A program made the translations under genes and the position numbers. The notes beneath the pieces were generated by a model. It worked only from the letters and a program-made list of their open reading frames with translations, made no database searches and was not told the DNA's origin. From Shewanella aestuarii (GTDB taxonomy: Bacteria > Pseudomonadota > Gammaproteobacteria > Enterobacterales > Shewanellaceae): DNA of 64,000 bases. Below are positions 18,984 to 27,588 of the stretch, in pieces. The DNA is taken from contig NZ_BMOT01000005.1 of NCBI RefSeq assembly GCF_014647215.1, positions 203,896-267,895 of the forward strand, given 5' to 3'. The first letter of the stretch is position 1, and every line of letters begins with the position of its first letter.

Positions 18984-20279
18984 TTGAACTCTTATTCAGG
19001 TTATCGCCTGCTTTTTCGCCTTGGGGTGATGGTATTGTTATTGGTGCTGGTGGGCTGGATAGTCGACCAAATCGCATTAACCGTGTTACTTGGTTTGACG
19101 GGGTTACTGTTTTGGCATTACCGCCAATTAGCTCGGCTCAACTACTGGTTGTGGAAAGATAAAAAACTGACACCACCGCAAGGCCGAGGCAGTTGGGAAA
19201 GCATCTTTAATGGCATCTATCGGCTGCAAGGTAAAAATCGTCGACGAGTCGGGCAATTAGCGGCTTTACTTGGGCGATTTCGCCAAGGCGCTGAAGCATT
19301 ACCAGATGCGGCAGTGGTGTTAGATTCTGAACATAATATTTTATGGTGTAACAAACTGGCGCAGCTGATTTTAGGATTTGTGTGGCCGCAAGATAATGGT
19401 CAACGGATTGATAATTTAATTCGTCATCCAGATTTTTCAGCTTATTTGCGGAAAAACAAATACTTTGAACCGTTAGAAATTCCATCTCCTGTATCAGAAA
19501 GACGTTTGTTAGAAATTCGATTAATGCCCTATGGTGACAGGCAATTATTATTAATTGCGCGCGATATTACTCGAATTCATCAACTAGAAAGTATGCGTAA
19601 AGACTTCGTTGCTAACGTGTCCCATGAGCTGAAAACACCGCTTACCGTGTTGCAAGGGTATTTAGAGATCATGCAAAGCATGGAGGATGAAAACTCACCT
19701 AATCAAAAACCACTAAATTTGATGCAACAACAAACTAGCCGAATGCAGTCCATGGTGGAACAGTTACTGGCTTTGTCGCGGATTGAAGCGGGTGCGAATG
19801 TCGACTTGTCGAAGACGATTGATATGCACAATATGTTTAGCCAGTTAAAAGTGGAGGCATATGCGCTAGCCGCAGAGCAATATACCCTAGAGTTTTTCTG
19901 TGAGTCAGAATTAAATACCCATGGCGATGAATTGCAACTTAGAAGTGCGTGTTCAAATTTAATTTCAAATGCCATTCGTTATACCTCGCCAGGGGGTAAG
20001 ATCACGATAAAATGGCAAAATGTAGCAAGTGGAGCCAAATTTTCTGTCACAGACACAGGCGTGGGCATAGCACCTCAGCATATTAATCGTTTAACTGAAC
20101 GCTTTTACCGTGTCGACAATGCACGCTCAAGTAAAACCGGTGGTAGTGGATTAGGCCTAGCCATTGTTAAGCACGCTCTAAGTCACCATCACAGTGAGTT
20201 AACGGTTGTTAGCGAGCTTGGAAAAGGCAGTACCTTTAGTTTTATTATTCCAACCCATTTACTTGAACGAAAAATCTAA
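18984..20279 (+). CDS. phoR: Phosphate regulon sensor histidine kinase PhoR
   Basis: The membrane kinase partner of PhoB, 431 residues, as in E. coli. Two N-terminal transmembrane segments (about 10-45) are followed by a basic linker, a PAS domain near 100-195, the HisKA box with His214 (NVSHELKTPL), and the ATPase domain with N box (SNLISNAIRY), DTGVGI and GGSGLGLAIVKH. The start is TTG 18984, which begins MNSYSGYRLLFRL; no ATG gives a complete first membrane segment. Confidence 0.95.
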   Translation: MNSYSGYRLLFRLGVMVLLLVLVGWIVDQIALTVLLGLTGLLFWHYRQLARLNYWLWKDKKLTPPQGRGSWESIFNGIYRLQGKNRRRVGQLAALLGRFRQGAEALPDAAVVLDSEHNILWCNKLAQLILGFVWPQDNGQRIDNLIRHPDFSAYLRKNKYFEPLEIPSPVSERRLLEIRLMPYGDRQLLLIARDITRIHQLESMRKDFVANVSHELKTPLTVLQGYLEIMQSMEDENSPNQKPLNLMQQQTSRMQSMVEQLLALSRIEAGANVDLSKTIDMHNMFSQLKVEAYALAAEQYTLEFFCESELNTHGDELQLRSACSNLISNAIRYTSPGGKITIKWQNVASGAKFSVTDTGVGIAPQHINRLTERFYRVDNARSSKTGGSGLGLAIVKHALSHHHSELTVVSELGKGSTFSFIIPTHLLERKI

Positions 20280-20295
20280 TTTTTTGCATCTGTCA

Positions 20296-20319
20296 ATGCC
20301 GTCTGCTGACGGCATTTTT
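20296..20319 (+). terminator. Intrinsic terminator after phoR
   Basis: ATGCCGTC pairs with GACGGCAT around TGCT and is followed by TTTTTG. Confidence 0.9.
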
Positions 20320-20365
20320 GTTTCTAGGGCAAAAATAGGTCGAAAACAAACAAAATATATTTCCG

Positions 20366-20405
20366 TTGTCACCGAACTGTCATATTAGAGTCATAGACTT
20401 GTCAT
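20366..20405 (+). promoter_or_regulatory. Double Pho box before pstS
   Basis: Four heptamers at an exact 11-bp period: TTGTCAC (20366), CTGTCAT (20377), GAGTCAT (20388) and TTGTCAT (20399). Two PhoB dimers could bind side by side. The array ends 60 bp before the pstS start. Confidence 0.88.
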
Positions 20406-20465
20406 CATTGAAGTTGATACTGACTACGTTTTAAAAACTTAGTACGCTTAATTTGGAGCAATACA

Positions 20466-21437
20466 ATGAAACTGAAAAAACTTGTCGGCGCAATTACCCT
20501 TACAGCCGCTGGTGTGTTCTCGGCAGCATCAATGGCTGCAATTGATCAAACGTTACCTGTATATGAAAAAACAAGTGGTGTTTCTGGTAACTTGTCTTCT
20601 GTTGGTTCTGACACGTTAGCCAATATGATGACGCTTTGGGCAGAAGAATTTAAGCATATCTATCCAAACGTAAATATCCAAATTCAAGCTGCAGGCTCTT
20701 CAACAGCGCCTCCAGCATTAACTGAAGGGACTTCACAGTTTGGCCCAATGAGCCGTAAAATGAAGCCTAACGAAGTCGAGTCATTTGAAAAACACTTCGG
20801 TTACCAGCCAACCGCTATTCGCGTTGCAATTGATGCATTAGCTGTGTTTGTTCATAAAGATAACCCAATCAAAGGGTTAAGTATTGAGCAAATCGATGGT
20901 ATTTTCTCTTCGACGAATAAATGTGGTGGCAATCAAGTTGAACGTTGGGGCGATTTGGGCTTAGACGGTAACTGGGCTGCAAAAGACGTTCAATTATACG
21001 GTCGCAACTCAGTATCAGGTACTTACGGATACTTTAAAGAAAAAGCTCTGTGTAAAGGTGATTTCCGCGCCAATGTAAACGAACAACCTGGATCAGCGTC
21101 AGTTGTTCAGTCAGTATCACAAGGCTTAAACGCAATTGGTTATTCAGGTATCGGCTATAAAACGGCCGGTGTTAAAGCGGTAGCCGTGTCGAAGAAAGGT
21201 GATAAGTTTATTGAAGCGACCTCTGCAAATGCTGCAAATGGTACCTACCCACTTTCTCGTTACTTGTATGTGTATATCAACAAGCATCCAAACAAAGATT
21301 TATCGCCAATGGATCGCGAGTTCATTCGTTACATACTTTCAAAGCAAGGTCAGCAAGTTGTTGAAAAAGATGGTTATGTACCATTACCTAGCTCAGTAAT
21401 TGCAAAAGATTTAGAAAAAGCCGGAATTCGCCTTTAA
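20466..21437 (+). CDS. pstS: Phosphate ABC transporter substrate-binding protein (PstS family)
   Basis: A periplasmic phosphate-binding protein of 323 residues. The signal peptide runs to about residue 24 (AASMA-AIDQ). Phosphate-contact motifs are visible: [26 protein letters not shown] and [18 protein letters not shown] precedes the ATG. No pstCAB genes follow in the window; pstS stands alone behind phoBR with its own strong Pho box and its own terminator, so it must work with permease genes elsewhere. Confidence 0.93.
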   Translation: MKLKKLVGAITLTAAGVFSAASMAAIDQTLPVYEKTSGVSGNLSSVGSDTLANMMTLWAEEFKHIYPNVNIQIQAAGSSTAPPALTEGTSQFGPMSRKMKPNEVESFEKHFGYQPTAIRVAIDALAVFVHKDNPIKGLSIEQIDGIFSSTNKCGGNQVERWGDLGLDGNWAAKDVQLYGRNSVSGTYGYFKEKALCKGDFRANVNEQPGSASVVQSVSQGLNAIGYSGIGYKTAGVKAVAVSKKGDKFIEATSANAANGTYPLSRYLYVYINKHPNKDLSPMDREFIRYILSKQGQQVVEKDGYVPLPSSVIAKDLEKAGIRL

Positions 21438-21456
21438 GCTAAATTAATCGAAACTG

Positions 21457-21483
21457 AAAAGACCTCTTAATGAGGTCTTTTTT
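21457..21483 (+). terminator. Intrinsic terminator after pstS
   Basis: AAAAGACCTC pairs with GAGGTCTTTT around TTAAT, followed by more Ts. It separates pstS from the tandem array. Confidence 0.93.
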
Positions 21484-21499
21484 ATGGGTGAATTTGGGT

Positions 21500-21641
21500 A
21501 AAAAAAAGCAACCCACTTGAGGTTGCGCTTACTGCAATTTGCAATATGTTGATAGGGAAAACACTATCGAATAGGGGGAATGATGATGAACAAAACATTT
21601 CAACAAAGTCGCATTAAAAATTCGGTTCATATAGTCAGAGT
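21500..21641 (-). ncRNA. Candidate small RNA, tandem copy 1
   Basis: Read on the minus strand: -35 TTTACT (21670-21675), 16-bp spacer, -10 TAAAAT (21648-21653), predicted start near 21641, and an intrinsic terminator GCAACC/GGTTGC with eight Ts ending at 21500. The loop (CACTTGA on the plus strand) differs from the other copies while the stem is kept. A CATCATCATTCCCCC segment could pair with Shine-Dalgarno plus AUG. No RNA evidence is available here. Confidence 0.45.
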
Positions 21642-21733
21642 GGGATTATTTTAATAAGTTCCGCAGTGCAGTAAAAAAAATCAAAAATATCGATATTTTT
21701 TAATTAGCCTGTTGAAGGTGGCAAATAACAGGT

Positions 21734-21875
21734 AAAAAAAAGCAACCGGGTTAAGGTTGCTATCACTGCAATATGCAATTCATTTGATAGGCATAAACAC
21801 TATCTAAGGGAGGATGATGATGAACAAAACATTTCAACAAAGTCGCATTAAAAATTCGGTTCATATAGTCAGAGT
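21734..21875 (-). ncRNA. Candidate small RNA, tandem copy 2
   Basis: -35 TTTACT (21904-21909), 16-bp spacer, -10 TAAAAT (21882-21887), start near 21875. Terminator stem 21742-21747 with 21755-21760 and eight Ts (plus-strand As 21734-21741). The unpaired-looking segment CATCATCATCCTCCC, just before a GATAG/CTATC hairpin, is an anti-Shine-Dalgarno-like seed candidate. Confidence 0.48.
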
Positions 21876-21967
21876 CGGATTATTTTAATAAGTTCCGCAG
21901 CACAGTAAAAAAAATCCAAAATATCGCTATTTTTTAATTAGCCTGTTGAAGATGGCAAATAACAGGT

Positions 21968-22109
21968 AAAAAAAAGCAACCGGGTTAAGGTTGCTATCAC
22001 TGCAATATGCAATTCATTTGATAGGCATAAACACTATCGAAGGGGAGATGATGATGAACAAAACATGTCAACAAAGTCGCATTAAAAATTCGGTTCATAT
22101 AGTCAGAGT
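21968..22109 (-). ncRNA. Candidate small RNA, tandem copy 3
   Basis: -35 TTTACT (22138-22143), 16-bp spacer, -10 TAAAAT (22116-22121), start near 22109, and the same terminator with eight Ts. It is almost identical to copy 2. The seed candidate reads CATCATCATCTCCCC. Confidence 0.48.
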
Positions 22110-22201
22110 CGGATTATTTTAATAAGTTCCGCTGTGCAGTAAAAAAATCAAAAATATCGCTATTTTTTAATTAACTTTTTTAAGGAGGCAAATAACAGGT
22201 A

Positions 22202-22338
22202 AAAAAAAAGCAACCGGGTTAAGGTTGCTATCACTGCAATATGCAATTCATTTGATAGGCATAAACACTATCGAAGGGGAGATAATGATGAACATAATAT
22301 TTCAACAAAGTCGCTTAAAAAATTCGGTTCATATATTA
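22202..22338 (-). ncRNA. Candidate small RNA, tandem copy 4 (divergent promoter)
   Basis: The transcript part is conserved up to about 22335, and the terminator has nine Ts. The promoter region to its right differs: the TTTACT/TAAAAT pair is missing and a dyad ACTGATG (22341-22347) with CATCAGT (22363-22369) takes its place. A weak TAATAT lies near the expected -10. It may be differently regulated or silent. Confidence 0.38.
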
Positions 22339-22389
22339 GGACTGATGGTCTTTGAAAAAGTTCATCAGTTTTCAAATTATTTTAAATAA

Positions 22390-22759
22390 ATTGGCTTATA
22401 TGCAGTTTGTTGGTTGTATTTTGTGCAATTAAAGCATTTCAAGTTATGTAAGCCGATAGCTACTTAGTCATTTTATTCAAATAGGTTGCGTAATCTTTAA
22501 TGTTTTAGGTTGAGTCTTTTGTGCTGTGTTAGTCGGATGGATGGTTAAGCAAACAAGATCATCAAGCCTTTTTCGTCGTTTTACGTTTAAGTAAAGCTCT
22601 ATAATCGCAACAAGCAATCCTCAAATATCGACTGGCCATAATAAATTACCTTATTGAAACTGCGACCCCCATACAAACATCATCTTCAAAATGCTATCTT
22701 TAGTCACAATAGTCAGATGTGTTTTTTATAAAACTTGAGCTTAGCGAAAGGATATTAAC
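22390..22759. other. Intergenic region between the tandem array and the M1 aminopeptidase
   Basis: About 370 AT-rich bases. No ORF, hairpin or repeat that I can support. Confidence 0.4.
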
Positions 22760-24574
22760 GTGACCAAAATTGTAGAAACTCAGTGGGATTATCAGCATGA
22801 TTACCATTCCAGTGCGAATGCTGACTCATTGAAAGTCACTCACTTAACACTCGAACTCAGAGTCGATTTTTCAGCCAAGCAGTTAATTGGTCATGTACAA
22901 CTTCAATTTGAACCAAATAATAATCTTACAAATGTTCAGCAGCTTATCTTGGATTGCCGTGATTTAACCATATTCAAGGTAACTGATAAGCAAGGTGCCG
23001 CGCTTGAGTTCACCGTGAGCGAGGGTGATGAGGTGTTGGGACAAAAACTGGCCATTAACATCCATCAATCAATACGTGACGTTGTCGTTTATTATGCGAC
23101 TTCCCCTCAAGCACAAGGTTTACAATGGTTAGCGCCAGAGCAAACACTGGGGAAATTAAAACCCTATTTGTTTAGCCAGTCTCAGCCAATTAACGCCCGC
23201 AGCTGGATCCCGCTGCAAGATACCCCAAAAGCCCGAGTGACTTTTGATGCTGTTATTCATGTCAACAACGGCTTGCGGGCTGTGATGAGTGCATTGAATA
23301 CTCCACAAATGCCTGAAAATGGCGTATTTCAATTCACTATGGATAAACCTATTCCAACGCATTTACTCGCATTAGCGGTTGGCGATTTAGCGTTTGAAGC
23401 AACTGGGCCTCGAAGTGGCATTTACACTGAGCCAGGAATGTTAGCGAGTGCGGTCAAAGAGTTTGAAGATACAGAAGCCATGATATGCGTTGCCGAGTCG
23501 TTATTGGGGCCTTATGCATGGGGGCGTTACGACATGATAGTGTTGCCGCCCAGTTTTCCATTTGGCGGCATGGAAAACCCTATGTTGGCATTCATGACCC
23601 CCACATTGATAGCAGGGGACAAAAGTTTAGTTTCAACGGTTGCCCATGAACTGGCTCATTCTTGGACGGGAAATTTAGTCAGTAATGCTACCTGGCGTGA
23701 TTTGTGGCTTAATGAAGGTTTTACCACTTATTTTACTAATCGAATCGTTGAAGCGGTATACGGTAAAGAACAAGCTGACTTAGAGTGGGTTAATGAGTTC
23801 ACTCGCCTAGAGTCGGAGATGCATTCATCTGATTTAGCTGATCAAACTTTGCCAGCCAATGTGCAAAGTCGAGATCCAAATTTAGCGTTTAATCGTTTTA
23901 CCTATGATAAAGCTTCTATGTTTGTGCATGAGTTAGAGCTACGTTTTGGGCGGGCAGCATTTGATGAGTTCCTGTTTGATTATGTCAGTCATTTTGCTTT
24001 TAAAGCGATTACGACTGAGACATTTATAGGGTATATGCAGCAACATGTTATACCAAAGTTTACAGGTAAATTGTCGCTCGCAGAGCTCAATGAGTGGGTT
24101 TATGGCCAAGGGCTGCCAAATTGGTTTATGCCTCCGATCTCAAACAGTTTAGACAAAGTCGATTTTGCTCTGGCTCATTTTGCCCAAACAAAACCTGCTA
24201 GCGCATTAGATGTTACCGGATGGCGAGTGCATCATTGGCAATATTTTTTAAATCAATTACCGCAAGTCATTACCCAAGAACAATTACTTGATTTAGATAC
24301 CACCTTTAATTTCACTTTAAGTCAAAATGCAGAGATTGCATGTGATTGGTTTAGAGTGGCTATTCGTAATCATTTTGATCCTGTGCTTGAAGCGCTATCA
24401 AGCTTCCTTATAACGGTTGGGCGCGCTAAGTTTGTTAAACCTCTGTATATCGAGTTACAAGTTGCCGGTTATCAGCAAGAGGCACAACAGATTTATCAGC
24501 AAGCTAGAGCGGGCTATCACCCGTCATTGCAGGTGCAATTAGATAAGTTAATTGCCATAAATACGACAGCTTAG
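22760..24574 (+). CDS. M1 family aminopeptidase (leukotriene A4 hydrolase-like)
   Basis: A cytosolic zinc aminopeptidase of 604 residues without signal peptide. The exopeptidase motif GGMENPML precedes the zinc site HELAHSWTGNLV (His296, Glu297, His300) and Glu319 in NEGFTTYF. The C-terminal third (about 460-600) is the helical domain typical of the LTA4H/Aap1 branch. GTG 22760 follows AAAGGA. It probably trims peptides taken up by the neighbouring POT transporter; this functional link is inferred from position only. Whether it has any epoxide hydrolase activity cannot be read from the sequence. Confidence 0.9.
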   Translation: MTKIVETQWDYQHDYHSSANADSLKVTHLTLELRVDFSAKQLIGHVQLQFEPNNNLTNVQQLILDCRDLTIFKVTDKQGAALEFTVSEGDEVLGQKLAINIHQSIRDVVVYYATSPQAQGLQWLAPEQTLGKLKPYLFSQSQPINARSWIPLQDTPKARVTFDAVIHVNNGLRAVMSALNTPQMPENGVFQFTMDKPIPTHLLALAVGDLAFEATGPRSGIYTEPGMLASAVKEFEDTEAMICVAESLLGPYAWGRYDMIVLPPSFPFGGMENPMLAFMTPTLIAGDKSLVSTVAHELAHSWTGNLVSNATWRDLWLNEGFTTYFTNRIVEAVYGKEQADLEWVNEFTRLESEMHSSDLADQTLPANVQSRDPNLAFNRFTYDKASMFVHELELRFGRAAFDEFLFDYVSHFAFKAITTETFIGYMQQHVIPKFTGKLSLAELNEWVYGQGLPNWFMPPISNSLDKVDFALAHFAQTKPASALDVTGWRVHHWQYFLNQLPQVITQEQLLDLDTTFNFTLSQNAEIACDWFRVAIRNHFDPVLEALSSFLITVGRAKFVKPLYIELQVAGYQQEAQQIYQQARAGYHPSLQVQLDKLIAINTTA

Positions 24575-24765
24575 TGGTTAGTTTCATGATTTTTTGGCTG
24601 AAAAGCCTGACATTACCTGAATGTCGAATTACCAACTTTTGGAATAGCACTAGGGGACTGAGTATTTAGATTCAATAGCAACCACGCCAAACCTTAGCGA
24701 ATAAGAGTGATTGGCGGTATTTTCACTCGCTTGAATTGACGAATTAGTCACAAGGAGTAAGCAAT

Positions 24766-24796
24766 AAAAAAACCTCAGAGAATATCTGAGGTTTTT
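24766..24796. terminator. Bidirectional terminator between M1 peptidase and POT transporter
   Basis: AAAAAACCTCAGA pairs with TCTGAGGTTTTT around a short loop; convergent genes on both sides. Confidence 0.9.
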
Positions 24797-24833
24797 ATTT
24801 GCCTAACAAAATGATAAGGCTTAAAACATATTA

Positions 24834-26303
24834 TTAACGCTTGATGGCTTCATGCTCGCCAGTTACGCCAATTTCTTCGGTCAATGCCGCTTCTTCAGTG
24901 TCATTGTGTCCTTCAGCACCGTGCATCCAATCAACTAGCTTGTCAGCCATGAAGTATAAGATAACACCAGAGATTGCCGCAGTAATTGCGATACCGGCGA
25001 AGATTGACATTGCATTTGCTAGCTGATCTTCAACACTGCCGCCATGACCAATCAATGAACCAACTAAACCACCTACTTTGTTCGCAATCGCAATAAATAG
25101 GAACCATGCGCCCATCATTAACGATGCAATACGCAGTGGAGCAAGTTTAGTGACCATAGATAAACCAATAGGAGATAAACAAAGCTCACCCATGGTGTGG
25201 AAGAAGTAGGCGCCGACTAACCACCACATGCTTGATTTAGCTGAAGCGTCACCGCCCATTTCTAACACGGCACCGATCATGAATAAGAAGCCGATACCCA
25301 GTAATACTAGGCCTAAAGCAAATTTAACAGGCGAGTTTGGTTCATTTTTACCTAGACGTACCCATATAGAGGCAATGACTGGAGCAAAAATTACAATAAA
25401 CATGGCGTTTAATGATTGGAACCAAGTGGTCGGAACTTCCCAGCCGCCAATCATACGGTCAGTAAAATCATTGGTGAACAGGTTCATTAAGCCGCCGGCT
25501 TGTTCGAAACCTGCCCAGAAAATGATGGTAAATAAACCCATAACCATGATCACTTTAATACGATCACGTTCAATTTTTGTCAGAGGCTCTTTTCTAACTT
25601 CCCCTTTGGCTGCATTCTTCGTTGCTTCTAATTTAGCAGCAGGAACAGTACCAATATCTCCCAGTAACTTTTGTGCGAAAAGATATTGGATAATTAAAGA
25701 CGCTATCATACCGATACCAGCACAAACAAAACCTGCTTGGAAATTACCATCATATGCAGCTACAACTGAGCCAACAACGATACCAGATAAGAATGCACCT
25801 ACGTTGATACCCATGTAGAAAATTGTAAAAGCACCATCTCTACGATGATCACCTTCAGGATATAAATCGCCTACCATAGTTGAAATGTTAGGTTTAAAAA
25901 GTCCATTACCTAAAATCAAGGTACCTAAACCTAAATAAAAGACTTCAATTTCCATTCCTGGGATCCAGGCGTGTGGTGTGCCTAATAGAAATTGCCCAGC
26001 AGCCATTAAAGCACCACCTATGTAGATAGCTTTACGCTGACCTAAATAACTGTCTGCTAACCAACCACCGATAAGCGGCGTTAAATAAACAAGACCGGTA
26101 AAGGTACCGTATAAAGAGATAGCATCAGCTTGGCTCCAACCTAAACCATGGCCACCTTCAGATTGTACTTTATCAACCAAATAAAGTACTAAAATAGCGC
26201 GCATTGCGTAGTAACTGAATCGTTCCCACAATTCTGTTGTAAACAGTAGGAACAATCCCTTTGGATGCCCAAGCATCGTTCCTGGTGCTTTTACTTCACT
26301 CAT
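24834..26303 (-). CDS. POT family proton-dependent oligopeptide transporter
   Basis: An inner-membrane di/tripeptide:H+ symporter of 489 residues with 12-14 membrane segments. The proton-coupling motif ELWERFSYYAMRAILVLYL (E-x-x-E-R-F-x-Y-Y) is in helix 1. The PTR2 signatures GGWLADSYLGQRK and FTIFYMGINVGAF follow. I chose the ATG at 26303, which gives MSEVKAPGTMLGHPKG after AAGGTGG, not the frame start 51 bases upstream. It is close to the DtpA/TppB branch, but the exact paralogue is not decided. Confidence 0.92.
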   Translation of the reverse strand: MSEVKAPGTMLGHPKGLFLLFTTELWERFSYYAMRAILVLYLVDKVQSEGGHGLGWSQADAISLYGTFTGLVYLTPLIGGWLADSYLGQRKAIYIGGALMAAGQFLLGTPHAWIPGMEIEVFYLGLGTLILGNGLFKPNISTMVGDLYPEGDHRRDGAFTIFYMGINVGAFLSGIVVGSVVAAYDGNFQAGFVCAGIGMIASLIIQYLFAQKLLGDIGTVPAAKLEATKNAAKGEVRKEPLTKIERDRIKVIMVMGLFTIIFWAGFEQAGGLMNLFTNDFTDRMIGGWEVPTTWFQSLNAMFIVIFAPVIASIWVRLGKNEPNSPVKFALGLVLLGIGFLFMIGAVLEMGGDASAKSSMWWLVGAYFFHTMGELCLSPIGLSMVTKLAPLRIASLMMGAWFLFIAIANKVGGLVGSLIGHGGSVEDQLANAMSIFAGIAITAAISGVILYFMADKLVDWMHGAEGHNDTEEAALTEEIGVTGEHEAIKR

Positions 26304-26910
26304 TAAGTTTTCCACCTTAAAGCTTGTGATTGGCTGTGGCGCAAGTTGCACCACAGAATAGTTGTTTGCAAAATTAGCCTGAGTATTGCAAAGACAGTGC
26401 AGTTCACTAAGATGAAGTGCAACTTAACTGGGCAATCTTGGCCTATTTATTGTTCATTTTTATAATAAATAATATTTATTCGATGCTTTATTTGTTTAAA
26501 ACATCAAAAATCCCACCTTATATACCTTTTTAAGACCGCTAAAGTCAATGTTTGTGCGGGTATTGGAAACATTTTGATGGTTGCAAAAATGTAAACGTCA
26601 CTCTACTTTTTACATTCAGCTAAATCGTCTTTTAAAAGTCACTTAAGTTATTCCAGTACTCAGACATGATTGCACTAGAGTCAAGTTTGCCGACACTTGG
26701 TCGATAAAGAGTGACTTTGTAAATAGAAACCTGATGACGTTATTTTAGGCAAGTAGGCGGTGTTTTTTAACTTGTTTACAGCAATTAGCTGCTCCGAGAT
26801 TGCAAAAATGTAACTAAAAGTTAAAATGTGTTTAGCGTTTTCTGCTGCAAAATAATGATAATCCAGAATATGTTGCCTAACCGCATCGAGACAACATCAT
26901 TGAGAACAAT
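26304..26910. other. Long divergent intergenic region, POT transporter / OmpA-like gene
   Basis: About 600 bases with no ORF. It holds a dyad AATGTAAA (26588-26595) with TTTACATT (26609-26616), and the 14-mer TTGCAAAAATGTAA occurs twice (near 26581 and 26801). These may be operator copies for the divergent genes. Confidence 0.4.
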
Positions 26911-27564
26911 ATGCGCTTATTATTAAATACAATATTGCTATCTGTTATTTTGCTCAGTACTCAGGCTTCGGCTTGGATAGATACTGATATGGATGGCGTG
27001 CCAGATAAAAAAGACGCCTGTGCTGGTACACCAAAAGGCACAGTTGTTATGGCTAATGGTTGCCAAGACCCCAGCTATATTGAAATTGAAGAAATAGTCC
27101 AAGAGGTTGAAGTTGATATCCCGGTTGAAATATCAGCGATTGAAGAACCGCCATTAACCCCACAAGAGTTGGTTAATGTGTGTGAGCAGCAAACAAGCAT
27201 CAATGGCGTCTCGCAATGTTTGCAACAGGCAATTCAACCTGTGTATTTTGAATTTGCTAAAGCGGATGTTTTGTTATCTCAGCGTCCATTTTTAGACAGT
27301 ATTCATCGGTTAACACAGAAAAACGATAATGTGCAGTTGCTGCTAGTTGGCCATGCTGACTCATTGGGCTCTGATCAATTGAATCAAACATTATCACTTG
27401 CCCGGGCAAACAGTGTAAAACAGATTTTAGTGACCGATTATCAGTTTGATCCTGATAACATTTCGATATCAGGAATGAGTAACAGACAACCCGCGGCGGA
27501 CAACGCCACAGTTGAAGGTCGCCAACGTAATAGGCGAGTAGAATTTATCATTTCGGCAGAATAG
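26911..27564 (+). CDS. OmpA-family outer-membrane/periplasmic protein with one thrombospondin-3-like repeat
   Basis: A 217-residue exported protein. A signal peptide ends near QASA-WI. A calcium-binding type repeat (DTDMDGVPDKKDACAGTP, residues 24-41) precedes a Glu/Val-rich linker and a C-terminal OmpA-like peptidoglycan-binding domain (about 110-217) with VYFEFAKADV, VGHADSLGSDQ and RQRNRRVEF. It may tie the outer membrane to the cell wall. mscS follows after 24 bases, which suggests one transcript. Confidence 0.85.
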   Translation: MRLLLNTILLSVILLSTQASAWIDTDMDGVPDKKDACAGTPKGTVVMANGCQDPSYIEIEEIVQEVEVDIPVEISAIEEPPLTPQELVNVCEQQTSINGVSQCLQQAIQPVYFEFAKADVLLSQRPFLDSIHRLTQKNDNVQLLLVGHADSLGSDQLNQTLSLARANSVKQILVTDYQFDPDNISISGMSNRQPAADNATVEGRQRNRRVEFIISAE

Positions 27565-27588
27565 TCTGTCATTTAAGGGAGTAAAACA

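Larger units (their letters stand above)
21497..22389. repeat. Four tandem 234-bp units
   Basis: Units begin at 21497, 21731, 21965 and 22198, each with a GGT followed by eight or nine As. Units 2 and 3 are nearly identical, unit 1 differs mainly in its first 80 bases, and unit 4 diverges at its right end. Conserved parts of each unit: stem GCAACC/GGTTGC, TGCAATATGCA, stem GATAG/CTATC, AGGGGAG-type purine run, three ATGs, then about 55 nearly invariant bases. On the plus strand a tiny ORF of 22-24 codons occurs in units 1-3 (starts 21586, 21820, 22054) and 34 codons in unit 4 (22285). On the minus strand each unit looks like a small-RNA gene. Confidence 0.97.

Noticed and set aside
21497..22389. 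CRISPR array or integron cassette array
   Set aside because: The units are 234 bp with no unique spacers, there are no cas or integrase genes, and no attC-type core sites are visible.
25228..25818. A 196-codon ORF antisense to the POT transporter
   Set aside because: It lies wholly inside a well-supported membrane-protein gene and reads as its reverse shadow, with no family match.
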